Shown in pieces: positions 1 to 8,234 of a stretch of DNA of 64,000 bases. This stretch comes from Myxococcales bacterium (lineage in GTDB: Bacteria; Myxococcota_A; Polyangia; Polyangiales; Polyangiaceae): assembly GCA_016706225.1 (NCBI GenBank), contig JADJKB010000008.1, positions 124,001-188,000 of the forward strand. Reading direction: 5' to 3'. The translations under genes and the position numbers were made by a program. Below the pieces are notes generated by a model. The model saw only the letters and a list, made by a program, of their open reading frames with translations, did no database searches and was not told where the DNA came from. How positions within the stretch are numbered: the stretch's first letter is position 1; the number at the start of each line of letters is the position of its first letter.

Positions 1-1
1 A

Positions 2-550
2 CCGAACGACGACACGGACAGCTCACAAGATGTCGCGAACGCGGTCGAGTCGTTGATTCACGCGAGCACCGCAGGCGGTCGGGTGGGCAGCGGAGCCGGG
101 GGAGATCCGGGCCCGGGGCGCCCGGCAAGCGGAGGCGCAATCGGCGCCGGCTCGCGTTCGGCGCCCTCGGGTACTGGCGCCGGCGCGCTCAGTGACATCG
201 GCGCGGATCCGGGGGTGATCGGATATTTTCGCGGGGTCGAGCGCAAGGTCGAGCCCTTCTGGCGCAAGGCGTTCCCCGACTGGGCCATCGCGGACGGACG
301 TTCGGGTCTGGTGACGGTGAACCTGGTGATCAACAAGGACGGCAGCCTCGCCGCGCTTGCGGTTCTGCGGCCGAGCGGCATCGAGGAGTTCGATCGCAAC
401 GTGGTCGCAGCCATCCGCCGCGCCGCGCCTTTCGCCCGGCTGCCAGTCCGGCTCCTTCCGGGCCCGCAGCCGCTGCGCATGACCTTCGACGCCACCAACC
501 CCGCCGTCGGGCGGGACGGCCCCGGCAAGGGGCGTCGCGGAGGCCCTTGA
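2..550 (+). CDS. TonB family protein, C-terminal part (5' end outside window)
   Basis: The frame is open from the first bases of the window, so the gene starts upstream. A Gly/Pro/Ala-rich low-complexity stretch is followed by about 100 residues typical of the TonB C-terminal domain: a VERKVEPFWRK helix, then the strand VTVNLVINKDGSL, then LAVLRPSGIEEFDRNVVAAIR. In TonB systems this domain contacts outer-membrane receptors and passes on energy from ExbBD. A short basic Gly-rich tail ends the protein. A TTG at 53 could act as a start but lies inside an already open frame. Domain assignment is good; the transported substrate is unknown. Confidence 0.75.
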   Translation, partial: PNDDTDSSQDVANAVESLIHASTAGGRVGSGAGGDPGPGRPASGGAIGAGSRSAPSGTGAGALSDIGADPGVIGYFRGVERKVEPFWRKAFPDWAIADGRSGLVTVNLVINKDGSLAALAVLRPSGIEEFDRNVVAAIRRAAPFARLPVRLLPGPQPLRMTFDATNPAVGRDGPGKGRRGGP

Positions 551-587
551 CCAAGGCCGGGTCTACCCCCCATAGTGCCGGCCCCCT

Positions 588-661
588 GCCGAAGTAGCTC
601 AGCTGGTTAGAGCACGCGCTTCATAAGCGTGGGGTCGTCGGTTCAAGTCCGACCTTCGGCA
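588..661 (+). tRNA. tRNA-Met (CAT anticodon), elongator type
   Basis: A full cloverleaf can be drawn. The acceptor stem GCCGAAG/CTTCGGC pairs 588-594 with 654-660, with discriminator A661. D-arm GCTC/GAGC; anticodon stem CGCGC/GCGTG with loop TTCATAA (anticodon CAT at 622-624); T-arm GTCGG TTCAAGT CCGAC. The first base pair is G-C, so it is not an initiator. The body resembles elongator tRNA-Met more than tRNA-Ile2, but lysidine-modified Ile2 cannot be fully excluded. CCA is not encoded. Confidence 0.95.
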
Positions 662-700
662 CCGAGTGATGCGTGTCCGGGCGCGGAGCGCCCGCGCGGG

Positions 701-3700
701 TCACGCCGCGCGTCGTCGGCGGCGGGCCAGGAGGGCCGCGAGCGGCGCCAGCAGGAACAAGCCGCTGTCGGGCGGCTCCGAGCCGGCTGCGCGGCACCCA
801 CATCCGCCTGCCGCGGCGAGCGACCGCGTCGGGACCTTGTTGGGGCCTTCGGCGATGACGCACTTGCCCTCCGCATCGATCTCTCTGGCGCCGACTCCGC
901 TCTGAAGCTTGCCCTGCTCGAGCGGCGTTGCGTAGTTGCCGGTGTTGCGGTTGTCGTGGCGGAAGCTCTCCCAGCTCACGACATCGTCGGTCTTCCCCTC
1001 GGTCTTCCAGGCGTAGAGGAAGCCGCTGCGGCTGTTGACCACGACCTCGAGGCTGTCGTCGCCGTTGATGTCGCCGACCGCCGTCGTTGCGATGACCCAG
1101 TTGCCGGTGAACTTCGGCCAGCCCTTGGGCTCGACCCCGCAGGCATCCGTCGCGTGTACGAAGTAGCCGGCGCTGCCGGTGATGACCTCGGGATAACCGT
1201 CGCCCGTGATGTCCGCGATCGCTTGGCTGTTGAAGAAGGTGAAGTCCTCCAGCACGACCGGGCTCCCGGGCAGCATGTGCCCCGTCTTTCCACTCCACAT
1301 CGCCAACAAGTGCTGCGCGGGGCCCTTGGCGGGCTGACTCGAGAGGAGGTTCTGCGCCATGCTGAGCGAGGCGCCGCTGGCCACGATGTCGAGCACGCCG
1401 TCCTGGTCGAGGTCCCCCATCGAGGGCTGAGCGAACAGCGGAAACATCGTGTCCGGTTGGTTCGCCTTGGAGTCGGCGCCGAAGATGCTGGTCGGGGCGA
1501 GGCCGCGCTGCACGGCGCCGGTGTCGTTGTTCGTGGTGACCGGCAGCGCGTTGGTCGGCGTCGAAGACAAGAGGTTCTGCGTTCCTGGATCCGTGGGCAG
1601 AATGTACGGCGCGCTCGCGTTGCCGTGCATCACGGCCTCGGGGACGCCGTCGCCGTCGAAGTCACCCGCCATGGGGGAGTTGCTCACGCCCTCGGCGATG
1701 ACCGGGAACAGGTTGAACGACACGGTCGAGACCGGCCAGTTCTTCAGATAGGGAGTTGCACCCGCCTTCGTGCCGCGCCCGTCGATCAGGTAAAAAGCCC
1801 CGGCGTAGCCGGCCTTGCCCAGTTTTTCGTTGGAGCCGACCAACACGTCGGGGCGCTGGTCGCCGTTGAAATCTGCGACCGCCGCCGAGGTGAAGATGCG
1901 GTTGTACTCGCCGCTGCCATCGCCCCCCTCGTAGTGCACACCCACGGGCCAGCCATCGAGCATGCTGCCGTCTGCCTTGAAGATGTAGACCTTGCCGTCG
2001 AAAGCTGGCTGGACGATCTCGTACTTCCCGTCGCCATCCATGTCCTCGATGGTCGGGCTGCCGAAGGCGCCGCGCGCGATCCGGGTCTGGGTATCCATGC
2101 AAGGTTTGTCCGTCGGTTTGGGCGCGCCCTGCGGACACGACGGAACGTCCGGCAGACGCTGGGGCCAGCCGGTGAGGGCGCTGCCGTCGTTCTTCACCAC
2201 GTAGACCGTGCCGGAGTAGGACGTGACGACGATGTCCAGCTTGCCGTCCCCGTCGAGGTCGGCGATCGCCGGCGTCGCGACGATGGACTCACCCGCCGAG
2301 CTCTTGTCGACCAGACTGTCCGCGCTCGCGTAGCCCGGCGCCGCCAGGTAGCTCGGGGTGAGATTTGGGTTCAGTCCGTCCGCGGGATTGGTCTTGAAGG
2401 GGAAGCCCTTCACGTACGCCGGCTTGCCGCTCGCGGTGCTGAGCACGTGCACGCGACCGTCCGAGGTGCCAATGATGATGTCCCTGACGCCATCGCCGTC
2501 GATGTCGGCGAGCTTCGGGCTCGATTCACCCGAGGAGCCCAGGTAAAACGGGAAACCGTCCAGCAGATCAGGGTCTTCGTGCACCGAATACGCCCGACGA
2601 AGCTCGCCGGCCACGTCCCCGACGGTCCCGCCGTAGTGGGCGATGGCGCGTACCCGAACGGTGATGGTGCGGTCGTTCTCGCCCAGGGGGCTGTCGCTGT
2701 CCCGCTCGTGGGTGACGTCGATCTCGCGTACGTCGAGCGACGCGAGCGGGGTGCCGTCGCCGCCGAGCACCGGCACCTCGCTGCTCTTGATGTTCTCGGT
2801 CTTCTTGATCAGCTTGAAGGCACCCTCGAGCGGCTGCACTCCGGGTGCCCACTCCACGATCACGGTGTAGAGCGGCGCCCTTCGCGCCTTGACCGTGCCC
2901 ATGATCGGGACCGCCTGGGTGAGCTGGTCCTTGTACAGGGTCTCGAACCAGAACGGCCGAACGATGTCGACGTCCGGCGGGATCTTCCCGGCCTCGACCC
3001 ACTCGACTGCGGTGTTGGCGTTGACGCGGCCGTAACCAAAGCGCTGGTCGAAGCCCTCCTGTGACCAGTAGAAATCCGAGCCGGGTTTCTGGGACGCCTC
3101 GATGTTGATGTCATCGGCCGTCTTGATGAACAGCTGCAAGACTTCACCGGGGGACAGCGGCGGGTCGAGCTTCGACTGGAGAGCCATCGAATAGACCAAG
3201 CCCGCGAGCCCGGAGAGGCGCCCGGTGGCTTCGCTGGAACAGCCGGTCCCCGAGGCCGAGAGGAAGTTCTGGGCGCCGTAGTTGGTGCAGTTGTTGAACG
3301 ACAGGAAGCTCTTCGCCGTGGTGCTCTGGTCATCCCCACCGAGCATCGTGACGGCGTGCACGGGCATGGTGTGGTTCGCGGTCGCCGGGTAGTTGTGGTG
3401 GCGACTGTTCTCGTCGGCCATGCTCGCGACCACCACGGTCCCGCGGCTCCAGGCGTAGTCCATCGCGGTTTGTGCGAAGGGCGTCATGTTGATGGTGCCC
3501 AGCGCCTCCTGGATCACCTTCGCGCCATTGTCCGTGGCGTAGACCACGGCCTTGCCGAAATCTTGGACGTCCGCGATGAAGCTGTCGCCGACCCGGAGCA
3601 GCGCGAAGCGACACTTGGGGCAAATGCCCGCGTCGCCCATGCCGTTGTTGGTCGCCGCGGCCGAGTCGCGGGCCTCCCCCGTCCCGTGCCCGTAGCGGGT

Positions 3701-4432
3701 GTCGTCGTACGGGTCGTTGTCGTTCTTCATGAAATCCCAGCCGGAGATGTCGTCGACGTAGCCGTTGCCGTCGTCGTCGATGCCGTCCGAGAAGTTCGCG
3801 ATCAGATCACCGGCGTCGAGGATGCCGTTCTGGTTCCTGTCGCCCTGCGGATGTTTGCCGTCGTCGGGCGGGGTGAGCCCCGGGTGATCCTTGTAGTCGC
3901 CAGCGGTGAAGATGCCGTCGCCGTTGCAATCAAAGAGTTTCTCCGTCGGCTTCGAAGGGTCGAGGGGAGCGCACGCCGAGCTGTCCGCCTTCAGCGGCGC
4001 GTGGGTCGCGAGCTCTCCGATGTTCAGGTAGGCCTTCTCCGCCAGATCGGCCTCGTCCCACTTGATGCCGGAGTCGAGGATCGCGATCAGCACGCGGTCG
4101 TCACCGATGGTGTGGCGCCATGCCAGATCGACGCTCATGCCAGCGGCCGTCTCGCCCGGGTTCAGCTGCGGCACGAAGGAACCGGGGGAGCGCTCGGGAA
4201 TGAAGGAGTAGAACTGCCACTGCCCACTCTTGCGCTCGCCCGCCTTGGCGCTGGCCACGTAGGGGTAGGCTGGATCGTTCGGCCAGTACTTGGGGGTCTT
4301 CATGTCGTCGACCGTCGCCGTCAGCGGCGGCGGCCAGTCGGCGCGGCTCGGAGCAGCTGCCAAGAGCAGCCAGAGGAAGCCGGCAGAGCCCATGCCCAGG
4401 CCAGCGAGGCGGCGAAAAGCGCGATAATTCAT
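701..4432 (-). CDS. Secreted S8 (subtilisin-like) serine peptidase with FG-GAP/VCBS repeats and MYXO-CTERM tail
   Basis: A 1243-residue secreted protein. It has an N-terminal signal peptide (about residues 1-31), then a peptidase S8 domain with catalytic Asp in AILDSGIKWD (about D120), His in RYGHGTGE (about H249) and Ser in GTGCSSEATGRLSGLAG (about S401). DGDGI-type Ca-binding inserts lie between the Asp and His blocks. Residues of about 630-1180 carry repeated DIDGDGVRDIIIG-type FG-GAP/VCBS units, which usually fold into a beta-propeller. The C-terminus has GGCGC, a hydrophobic helix and an Arg-rich end, the MYXO-CTERM layout processed by myxosortase. The usual oxyanion Asn appears as Asp (ASMADENS) and the Pro after the Ser motif is Gly, so activity may differ from standard subtilases. 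ATG start at 4432. Confidence 0.9.
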   Translation of the reverse strand: MNYRAFRRLAGLGMGSAGFLWLLLAAAPSRADWPPPLTATVDDMKTPKYWPNDPAYPYVASAKAGERKSGQWQFYSFIPERSPGSFVPQLNPGETAAGMSVDLAWRHTIGDDRVLIAILDSGIKWDEADLAEKAYLNIGELATHAPLKADSSACAPLDPSKPTEKLFDCNGDGIFTAGDYKDHPGLTPPDDGKHPQGDRNQNGILDAGDLIANFSDGIDDDGNGYVDDISGWDFMKNDNDPYDDTRYGHGTGEARDSAAATNNGMGDAGICPKCRFALLRVGDSFIADVQDFGKAVVYATDNGAKVIQEALGTINMTPFAQTAMDYAWSRGTVVVASMADENSRHHNYPATANHTMPVHAVTMLGGDDQSTTAKSFLSFNNCTNYGAQNFLSASGTGCSSEATGRLSGLAGLVYSMALQSKLDPPLSPGEVLQLFIKTADDINIEASQKPGSDFYWSQEGFDQRFGYGRVNANTAVEWVEAGKIPPDVDIVRPFWFETLYKDQLTQAVPIMGTVKARRAPLYTVIVEWAPGVQPLEGAFKLIKKTENIKSSEVPVLGGDGTPLASLDVREIDVTHERDSDSPLGENDRTITVRVRAIAHYGGTVGDVAGELRRAYSVHEDPDLLDGFPFYLGSSGESSPKLADIDGDGVRDIIIGTSDGRVHVLSTASGKPAYVKGFPFKTNPADGLNPNLTPSYLAAPGYASADSLVDKSSAGESIVATPAIADLDGDGKLDIVVTSYSGTVYVVKNDGSALTGWPQRLPDVPSCPQGAPKPTDKPCMDTQTRIARGAFGSPTIEDMDGDGKYEIVQPAFDGKVYIFKADGSMLDGWPVGVHYEGGDGSGEYNRIFTSAAVADFNGDQRPDVLVGSNEKLGKAGYAGAFYLIDGRGTKAGATPYLKNWPVSTVSFNLFPVIAEGVSNSPMAGDFDGDGVPEAVMHGNASAPYILPTDPGTQNLLSSTPTNALPVTTNNDTGAVQRGLAPTSIFGADSKANQPDTMFPLFAQPSMGDLDQDGVLDIVASGASLSMAQNLLSSQPAKGPAQHLLAMWSGKTGHMLPGSPVVLEDFTFFNSQAIADITGDGYPEVITGSAGYFVHATDACGVEPKGWPKFTGNWVIATTAVGDINGDDSLEVVVNSRSGFLYAWKTEGKTDDVVSWESFRHDNRNTGNYATPLEQGKLQSGVGAREIDAEGKCVIAEGPNKVPTRSLAAAGGCGCRAAGSEPPDSGLFLLAPLAALLARRRRRAA

Positions 4433-4520
4433 GGTTTGGCTGATGGCTCCAATTTCAAGCAGGGTGACACGGTCCGGGGCGTTCGGCCCGCGGCGGCGCG
4501 AGGCGAGTCGCGCTCGGGCC

Positions 4521-5129
4521 TCAGTTGTCGCCGAAAAGATCCTGGATCTTGGTGTCGAGGGCGAGGGCGATCTTGTACAGGCTCGAGATGGACGGACTGC
4601 TCTCGGCGCGCTCGATCTGAGACAACAGCGAGATGCTGAGCCCCGTCCGGCGGCTCATCTGTTTGAGTGTCAGTTCCTTGGTCTTGCGCAGGTTGCGAAT
4701 GGTGTCGCCGATGATCTTGTGGAGCAGTTCCTCGGGGGTGCGCGCCAGTCCCTTTTTGCGCATGACCCGCGCGAGCACGTCGCGGAACTCGTCCACGTTG
4801 AACGGTTTCTTGATGTAGTCGACGGCGTCCAGCTTCATGGCGGCGACGGCGGAGTCGAGGTTGGGATGGGCTGTGAAGACGACCACCGCCACGTCCGTGT
4901 CGTGCTCGCGAATTCGCCGCAGTACTTCGATGCCGTCGAGCTTGGGCATCATCAAGTCGAGGATGATGACGTGGTACGCACCCTGTCTCACCTCGTCTTC
5001 GACGAGAGTCGGATCGCTGAGCGCCTTGACGGTGAAGCCGTCCTTCTCGAGCAGCGTCTGCATGTAGTCGCAGATCGCGCGATCGTCGTCGACGATCAGG
5101 ATCCGCACAGCGGGAACGTCAATCGGCAC
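4521..5129 (-). CDS. Response regulator with REC receiver and XRE-type HTH output
   Basis: 202 residues from a GTG start. Residues 8-125 form a CheY-like receiver: acidic pocket VDDD (13-16), phospho-acceptor Asp58 in ILDLMMP, Thr86 in VVFTAHP and Lys108 in YIKKPF. Residues about 140-200 form a Cro/C1-type helix-turn-helix (TLKQMSRRTGLSISLLSQIE) ending in QDLFGDN. The expected role is a phosphorylation-controlled DNA-binding regulator. REC coupled to an XRE output is much rarer than OmpR, NarL or NtrC outputs. No histidine kinase is adjacent, so the partner is unknown. Confidence 0.9.
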   Translation of the reverse strand: MPIDVPAVRILIVDDDRAICDYMQTLLEKDGFTVKALSDPTLVEDEVRQGAYHVIILDLMMPKLDGIEVLRRIREHDTDVAVVVFTAHPNLDSAVAAMKLDAVDYIKKPFNVDEFRDVLARVMRKKGLARTPEELLHKIIGDTIRNLRKTKELTLKQMSRRTGLSISLLSQIERAESSPSISSLYKIALALDTKIQDLFGDN

Positions 5130-5272
5130 GGCTGCCTCCGGTTCTAATGGCGACGGGCCCGCGGTGGCCGCCGCTCGATTGCAGTGTCACGAGAATACCT
5201 CAAGTCGTGTCTGCCCTGGCTGGAAAAAGCTGCGCGTCCGGCAAACGCACCCACACAGGGTAGAGTTTGGGC

Positions 5273-5860
5273 GTGAAGCCCGGCCCCGCCTATTCGACCC
5301 GGCTCGACGAGGCCCTCGGGTTCGTCGCCGACGCCTTTCGTCACCGAGCTCGCAAGGGTTCCGGAGTGCCGTACCTGTCGCACCTGCTGGCCGTGGCCGC
5401 CTGCGTCAGTGAGCACGGCGGGGACGAGGAGCAGACCATCGCGGCCCTGTGCCACGACTATCTCGAGGACATCCCGGGCGCGGACGCGGCACTCCTCGAA
5501 AGCCGCTTCGGCGCGCGAGTCGCGCGGTTGGTCGTGGGCCTGAGTGACTCGGTGACGCAGCCGAAGCCGCCCTGGAAGGAGCGCAAGCTCGCCTACCTCG
5601 CCAAGCTGCGCGACGAGCCCGACGAGCTCAAGCTGATCAGCGCCGCGGACAAGCTGCACAACGCGTCGGCGATCTTGCGGGATCACCGCGCGATCGGCGA
5701 AGCAGTCTGGGATCGCTTCACGGCGACCCGCGACGAGACCCTCTGGTACTACCGAGGAGTGCTCAGCGCCCTCGGGACCGGCTGGAATCATCCGCTGCTC
5801 GACGAGCTCTCGACTGCCGTGCGGGCAATGCACGCGGCCGCTGGCACACCGCTCGACTGA
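5273..5860 (+). CDS. HD-domain hydrolase, (p)ppGpp hydrolase-like (MESH1/SpoT-HD type)
   Basis: About 195 residues, a single HD domain. The metal-binding motifs are in order: HRARKGSGVPYLSHLLAVA, ALCHDYLED (the HD pair) and SAADKLHNA. This layout matches stand-alone small alarmone hydrolases and the SpoT hydrolase domain. The substrate is inferred, since other small HD phosphohydrolases share the core. I take GTG at 5273 as the start; an in-frame TTG two codons upstream is less likely. It is convergent with selD, and the stop codons are nearly touching. Confidence 0.75.
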   Translation: MKPGPAYSTRLDEALGFVADAFRHRARKGSGVPYLSHLLAVAACVSEHGGDEEQTIAALCHDYLEDIPGADAALLESRFGARVARLVVGLSDSVTQPKPPWKERKLAYLAKLRDEPDELKLISAADKLHNASAILRDHRAIGEAVWDRFTATRDETLWYYRGVLSALGTGWNHPLLDELSTAVRAMHAAAGTPLD

Positions 5861-6892
5861 CTACGCGAGCACGAGCTTTCCCGGAGTGCCTGCCACGAGC
5901 TCCCCCACCACGCGCGCTTCTCCGCCGAGGCGTGCGAGAGCGGCCTGTGCGCGGTCGGCCGGTAGCGAAAGGAGCAAGCCGCCGCTCGTCTGCGCGTCCG
6001 CGAGCAGGGTCACGAGCGCGCTGTCGTGGGCGGCGCTGCCCTCGAGGTGCGCACTGACGTAGCGCAGATTCTTCTTGCTGCCACCCGGGACGTGCCCGGC
6101 CCGCGCGCAGTCGAGCGCGCCGGGCAAGAGCGGAACCTGGTCGACGAACACCCGCGCCTCGAGCGCGCTGCCGGATGCCAGGTGGAACAAGTGGCCGAGC
6201 AAGCCGAAGCCCGTCACGTCCGTCGCGGCCGTCACCCCGTGCTCGAGCCCCACGTCCTTGGCGGCTCGGTTGAGCTGTTTCATCCATCGGGTCGCTTCGT
6301 GCAACCAAGCAGGGTCGGCCTGATCGGAGCGGGCAGCCTGGGCGATCACGCCGGTGCCGATGGGTTTGGTGAGGATCAGTTTGTGCCCAGCGAGGGCGCG
6401 ACGGTGAGTCCAGGCGCGCGCCGGAACCACCGAGCCCACGACGGCGAGGCCGACCTTGGGTTCGCTGTCGCGAATGGTGTGGCCGCCGACGATGGCGCAG
6501 CCCGCCTCGTGGCACTTCGCCGTCACCCCGAGCAGGATCTGCTCCAGCACCTCGAGTGGGACGGCGTCGGGGATCCCGACGAAGCTGAGTGCCACCGACG
6601 GCTCGGCCCCCATTGCGTACACGTCGGAGAGCGCGTTGGCCGCCGCGATCTGTCCGAACTCCCCGGGGTCATCGACGACGGGTGTGATCACATCGAGCGT
6701 GAGGACGAGTGAGCTGCCGGCGCCGGGTGATGGAGACACGATCGCCGCGTCGTCGAAGGGACCCGTCTCCGTGTCCAGCCAACGATGAGAGAGCGTCGGG
6801 AGTTTGCTCAGGACCTGGACCAGGTCCTCCGCCGGAAGCTTCCGGGCTCAACCCCCGCCTTGGACCAGGCGCGTCAAACGTAGCTCAGGCAT
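5861..6892 (-). CDS. selD: Selenide, water dikinase SelD, selenocysteine-containing form (in-frame TGA)
   Basis: Makes selenophosphate from selenide and ATP for selenocysteine and selenouridine synthesis. A conventional reading opens only at a GTG at 6739, giving 292 residues and losing the catalytic N-terminus. Reading on upstream in the same frame gives ATG at 6892, preceded by AGGAGG at 6897-6902, and a 343-residue protein starting MPELRLTRLVQGGG, then TGA (6850-6848), then ARKL. This matches the SelD active-site loop, where Cys or Sec sits three residues before the essential Lys (Sec15, Lys18 here). Later SelD motifs follow: LDVITPVVDDP, IAAANALSDVYAMG, GGHTIRDSEPKVGLAVVG, TDVTGFGLLGH and DAQTSGGLL. 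Total length equals usual SelD (about 345). Two hairpins lie just after the TGA. No selA, selB or tRNA-Sec is in the window. Confidence 0.93.
6811..6845 (-). promoter_or_regulatory. Candidate bacterial SECIS region: two hairpins after the selD TGA
   Basis: On the coding (minus) strand, two bases after the TGA comes the perfect palindrome CCGGAAGCTTCCGG (6845-6832). Seven bases later GGACCTGGTCCAGGTCC (6827-6811) can form a 6-bp stem with the loop GGUCC. Bacterial SECIS elements sit directly downstream of the UGA in the reading frame and present a GU-containing apical loop to SelB. The second loop resembles the GGUCU loop of E. coli fdhF but is about 26 nt from the UGA, somewhat further than there. 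Structure is seen; function is inferred. Confidence 0.55.
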
Positions 6893-6997
6893 GCTTCCTC
6901 CTCTCTCTCGGGTTCACGTACCACGCGCCTGCGCCCACGGTCGAGCATCGGAGGAGCTTCGAGCGGGGAGCCGCGGAGCCCAGGCTCGTTGAACGGC

Positions 6998-7498
6998 TCA
7001 ATCGTCGTCGTCGTCGCGCGTGGTTGCGGTCTTGGTCTCGGCGGTTCCGGGCGTCGTGTAGGCGCTGCCTGCGCCCTCCGCGTAGACGAGCTGTCCCCCG
7101 CGGTGCGCCGCGTTGTAGGCGAGCCCCACGAGCCCGAGGCTGCCCACGATGCTGGCACCGGCGAGCGCCTGCTTCAGCGAGTCGCGTTTCGATAGAAGCG
7201 GCGCCGCGGCCAAGACGAGGACGCCAAACCCAACCAGGGTGAAGAGCTTGGCGGCGTCCTCGTGTGCCTCGATGCTGGCCTCTCGGACGACCTTCTCCAC
7301 TCGCTCCTCATCGCCCTCTCCAGTCTTCATGGCGACCACGGCGCCGACGGCGAGCACCGCCTGAAGCGCCACGACCACCACCCAGGTGCGGGCCGGCAGC
7401 CAGCCGCGCCGCCAGGCGAGCAGAACGCCCAGCGCAACGAGCGGGACCAGGACGGCCAGAGCGACGGGGAAATGAACGACGGCTGGATGCAACGGCAT
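6998..7498 (-). CDS. DUF2231-like predicted membrane protein
   Basis: 166 residues from ATG at 7498, which has GAGGAG a few bases upstream. Four hydrophobic segments are visible (about 5-27, 40-58, 84-102, 113-130). Features match the uncharacterised DUF2231 family: HPAVVHFPVAL at the N-terminus, MKTGE after the second segment, EAHEDA, and NAAHRGGQLVYAEG near the end. A short Thr/Asp-rich tail ends in five Asp. The conserved His residues have led to suggestions of a heme- or metal-linked role, but function is unknown. A longer frame reaches 7708 but would overlap the divergent regulator, so I reject it. Confidence 0.75.
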   Translation of the reverse strand: MPLHPAVVHFPVALAVLVPLVALGVLLAWRRGWLPARTWVVVVALQAVLAVGAVVAMKTGEGDEERVEKVVREASIEAHEDAAKLFTLVGFGVLVLAAAPLLSKRDSLKQALAGASIVGSLGLVGLAYNAAHRGGQLVYAEGAGSAYTTPGTAETKTATTRDDDDD

Positions 7499-7634
7499 GA
7501 CGACTCCTCGTGGGCGGGGCCAATGCGGCTCCTGGCATCGAGGGGTGCGTCCTCTCGGCGCGCTGAACCATCCGTCAAATGACCCATGAAGCCGCTGGTG
7601 CGGTTTTTTTCCCGCAGTATGCTGCGTGCGCCGG

Positions 7635-8234
7635 ATGTCCAACGGGCCCGAATCCGAACGCCGCCGCACGCTCCTCGGTGTGGTGCTGTACCTGCTGATC
7701 GCGCTCACGATCGGCTCCGATCTGGTTGCGGACTACTCCCACGGTGCGGGTTCGGCCCACCTTGGGCTGGAGGCGTTCGTGGTTGCGCTGGCCTCGGTCG
7801 GAGGTGTGGCCTTCGCGCGTCACTGGCTCAGCCTGCGGCAACAGGCCAGTGAAGCGCGGGCCGAGGCCGACGTGCTGCGCGGCGAGGCGGCCCAGCTCGA
7901 GTCTCGGCTGGCCGAGCAGAAGGCCGAGGCCGCGCGCTGGCAGAGTGAGGTCAAGGAGCTGATCGACGGGCTGGGTGCTGCCATCGACCGCCAGTTCGAG
8001 CGCTGGGCGCTGTCACCGGCGGAGCGGGAGATTGGCCTGCTTCTGCTCAAGGGCTTGAGCCATCAAGAAGTGGCGGATCTGCGCGGGGTCAGCGAGCGCA
8101 CGGTTCGCCAGCAGGCGCAGTCTCTGTACAAGAAGGCGGGGCTCTCGGGTCGGGCGGATCTTGCCGCCTACTTCCTCGAGGATCTCTTGCTGCCGAGGAC
8201 GAAGCTCAAGCGAGCGGAGCCAGCCGAGCCGTGA
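7635..8234 (+). CDS. Membrane-anchored LuxR/NarL-type HTH regulator
   Basis: About 199 residues. Two N-terminal hydrophobic helices (roughly residues 12-30 and 47-64) are followed by an Ala/Glu-rich coiled coil (about 68-115) and a C-terminal LuxR-type HTH: LSPAEREIGLLLLKGLSHQEVADLRGVSERTVRQ. The layout implies a DNA-binding domain held at the inner membrane, with no receiver or ligand domain. Start chosen at ATG 7635; GTG 7626 is an in-frame alternative. The last 29 bases overlap the end of convergent tnaA. Targets are unknown; divergence from the DUF2231 gene makes that a candidate. Confidence 0.8.
   Translation: MSNGPESERRRTLLGVVLYLLIALTIGSDLVADYSHGAGSAHLGLEAFVVALASVGGVAFARHWLSLRQQASEARAEADVLRGEAAQLESRLAEQKAEAARWQSEVKELIDGLGAAIDRQFERWALSPAEREIGLLLLKGLSHQEVADLRGVSERTVRQQAQSLYKKAGLSGRADLAAYFLEDLLLPRTKLKRAEPAEP

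Noticed and set aside
629..3064. Long open frame on the plus strand opposite the subtilase gene
   Set aside because: Its translation is Arg/Val/Ala/His-rich without motifs, while the minus strand encodes a convincing S8 peptidase with FG-GAP repeats. Long antisense frames are expected at this GC content.
6893..6997. tRNA-Sec gene next to selD
   Set aside because: Neither strand gives the long acceptor and extra arm with a TCA anticodon.
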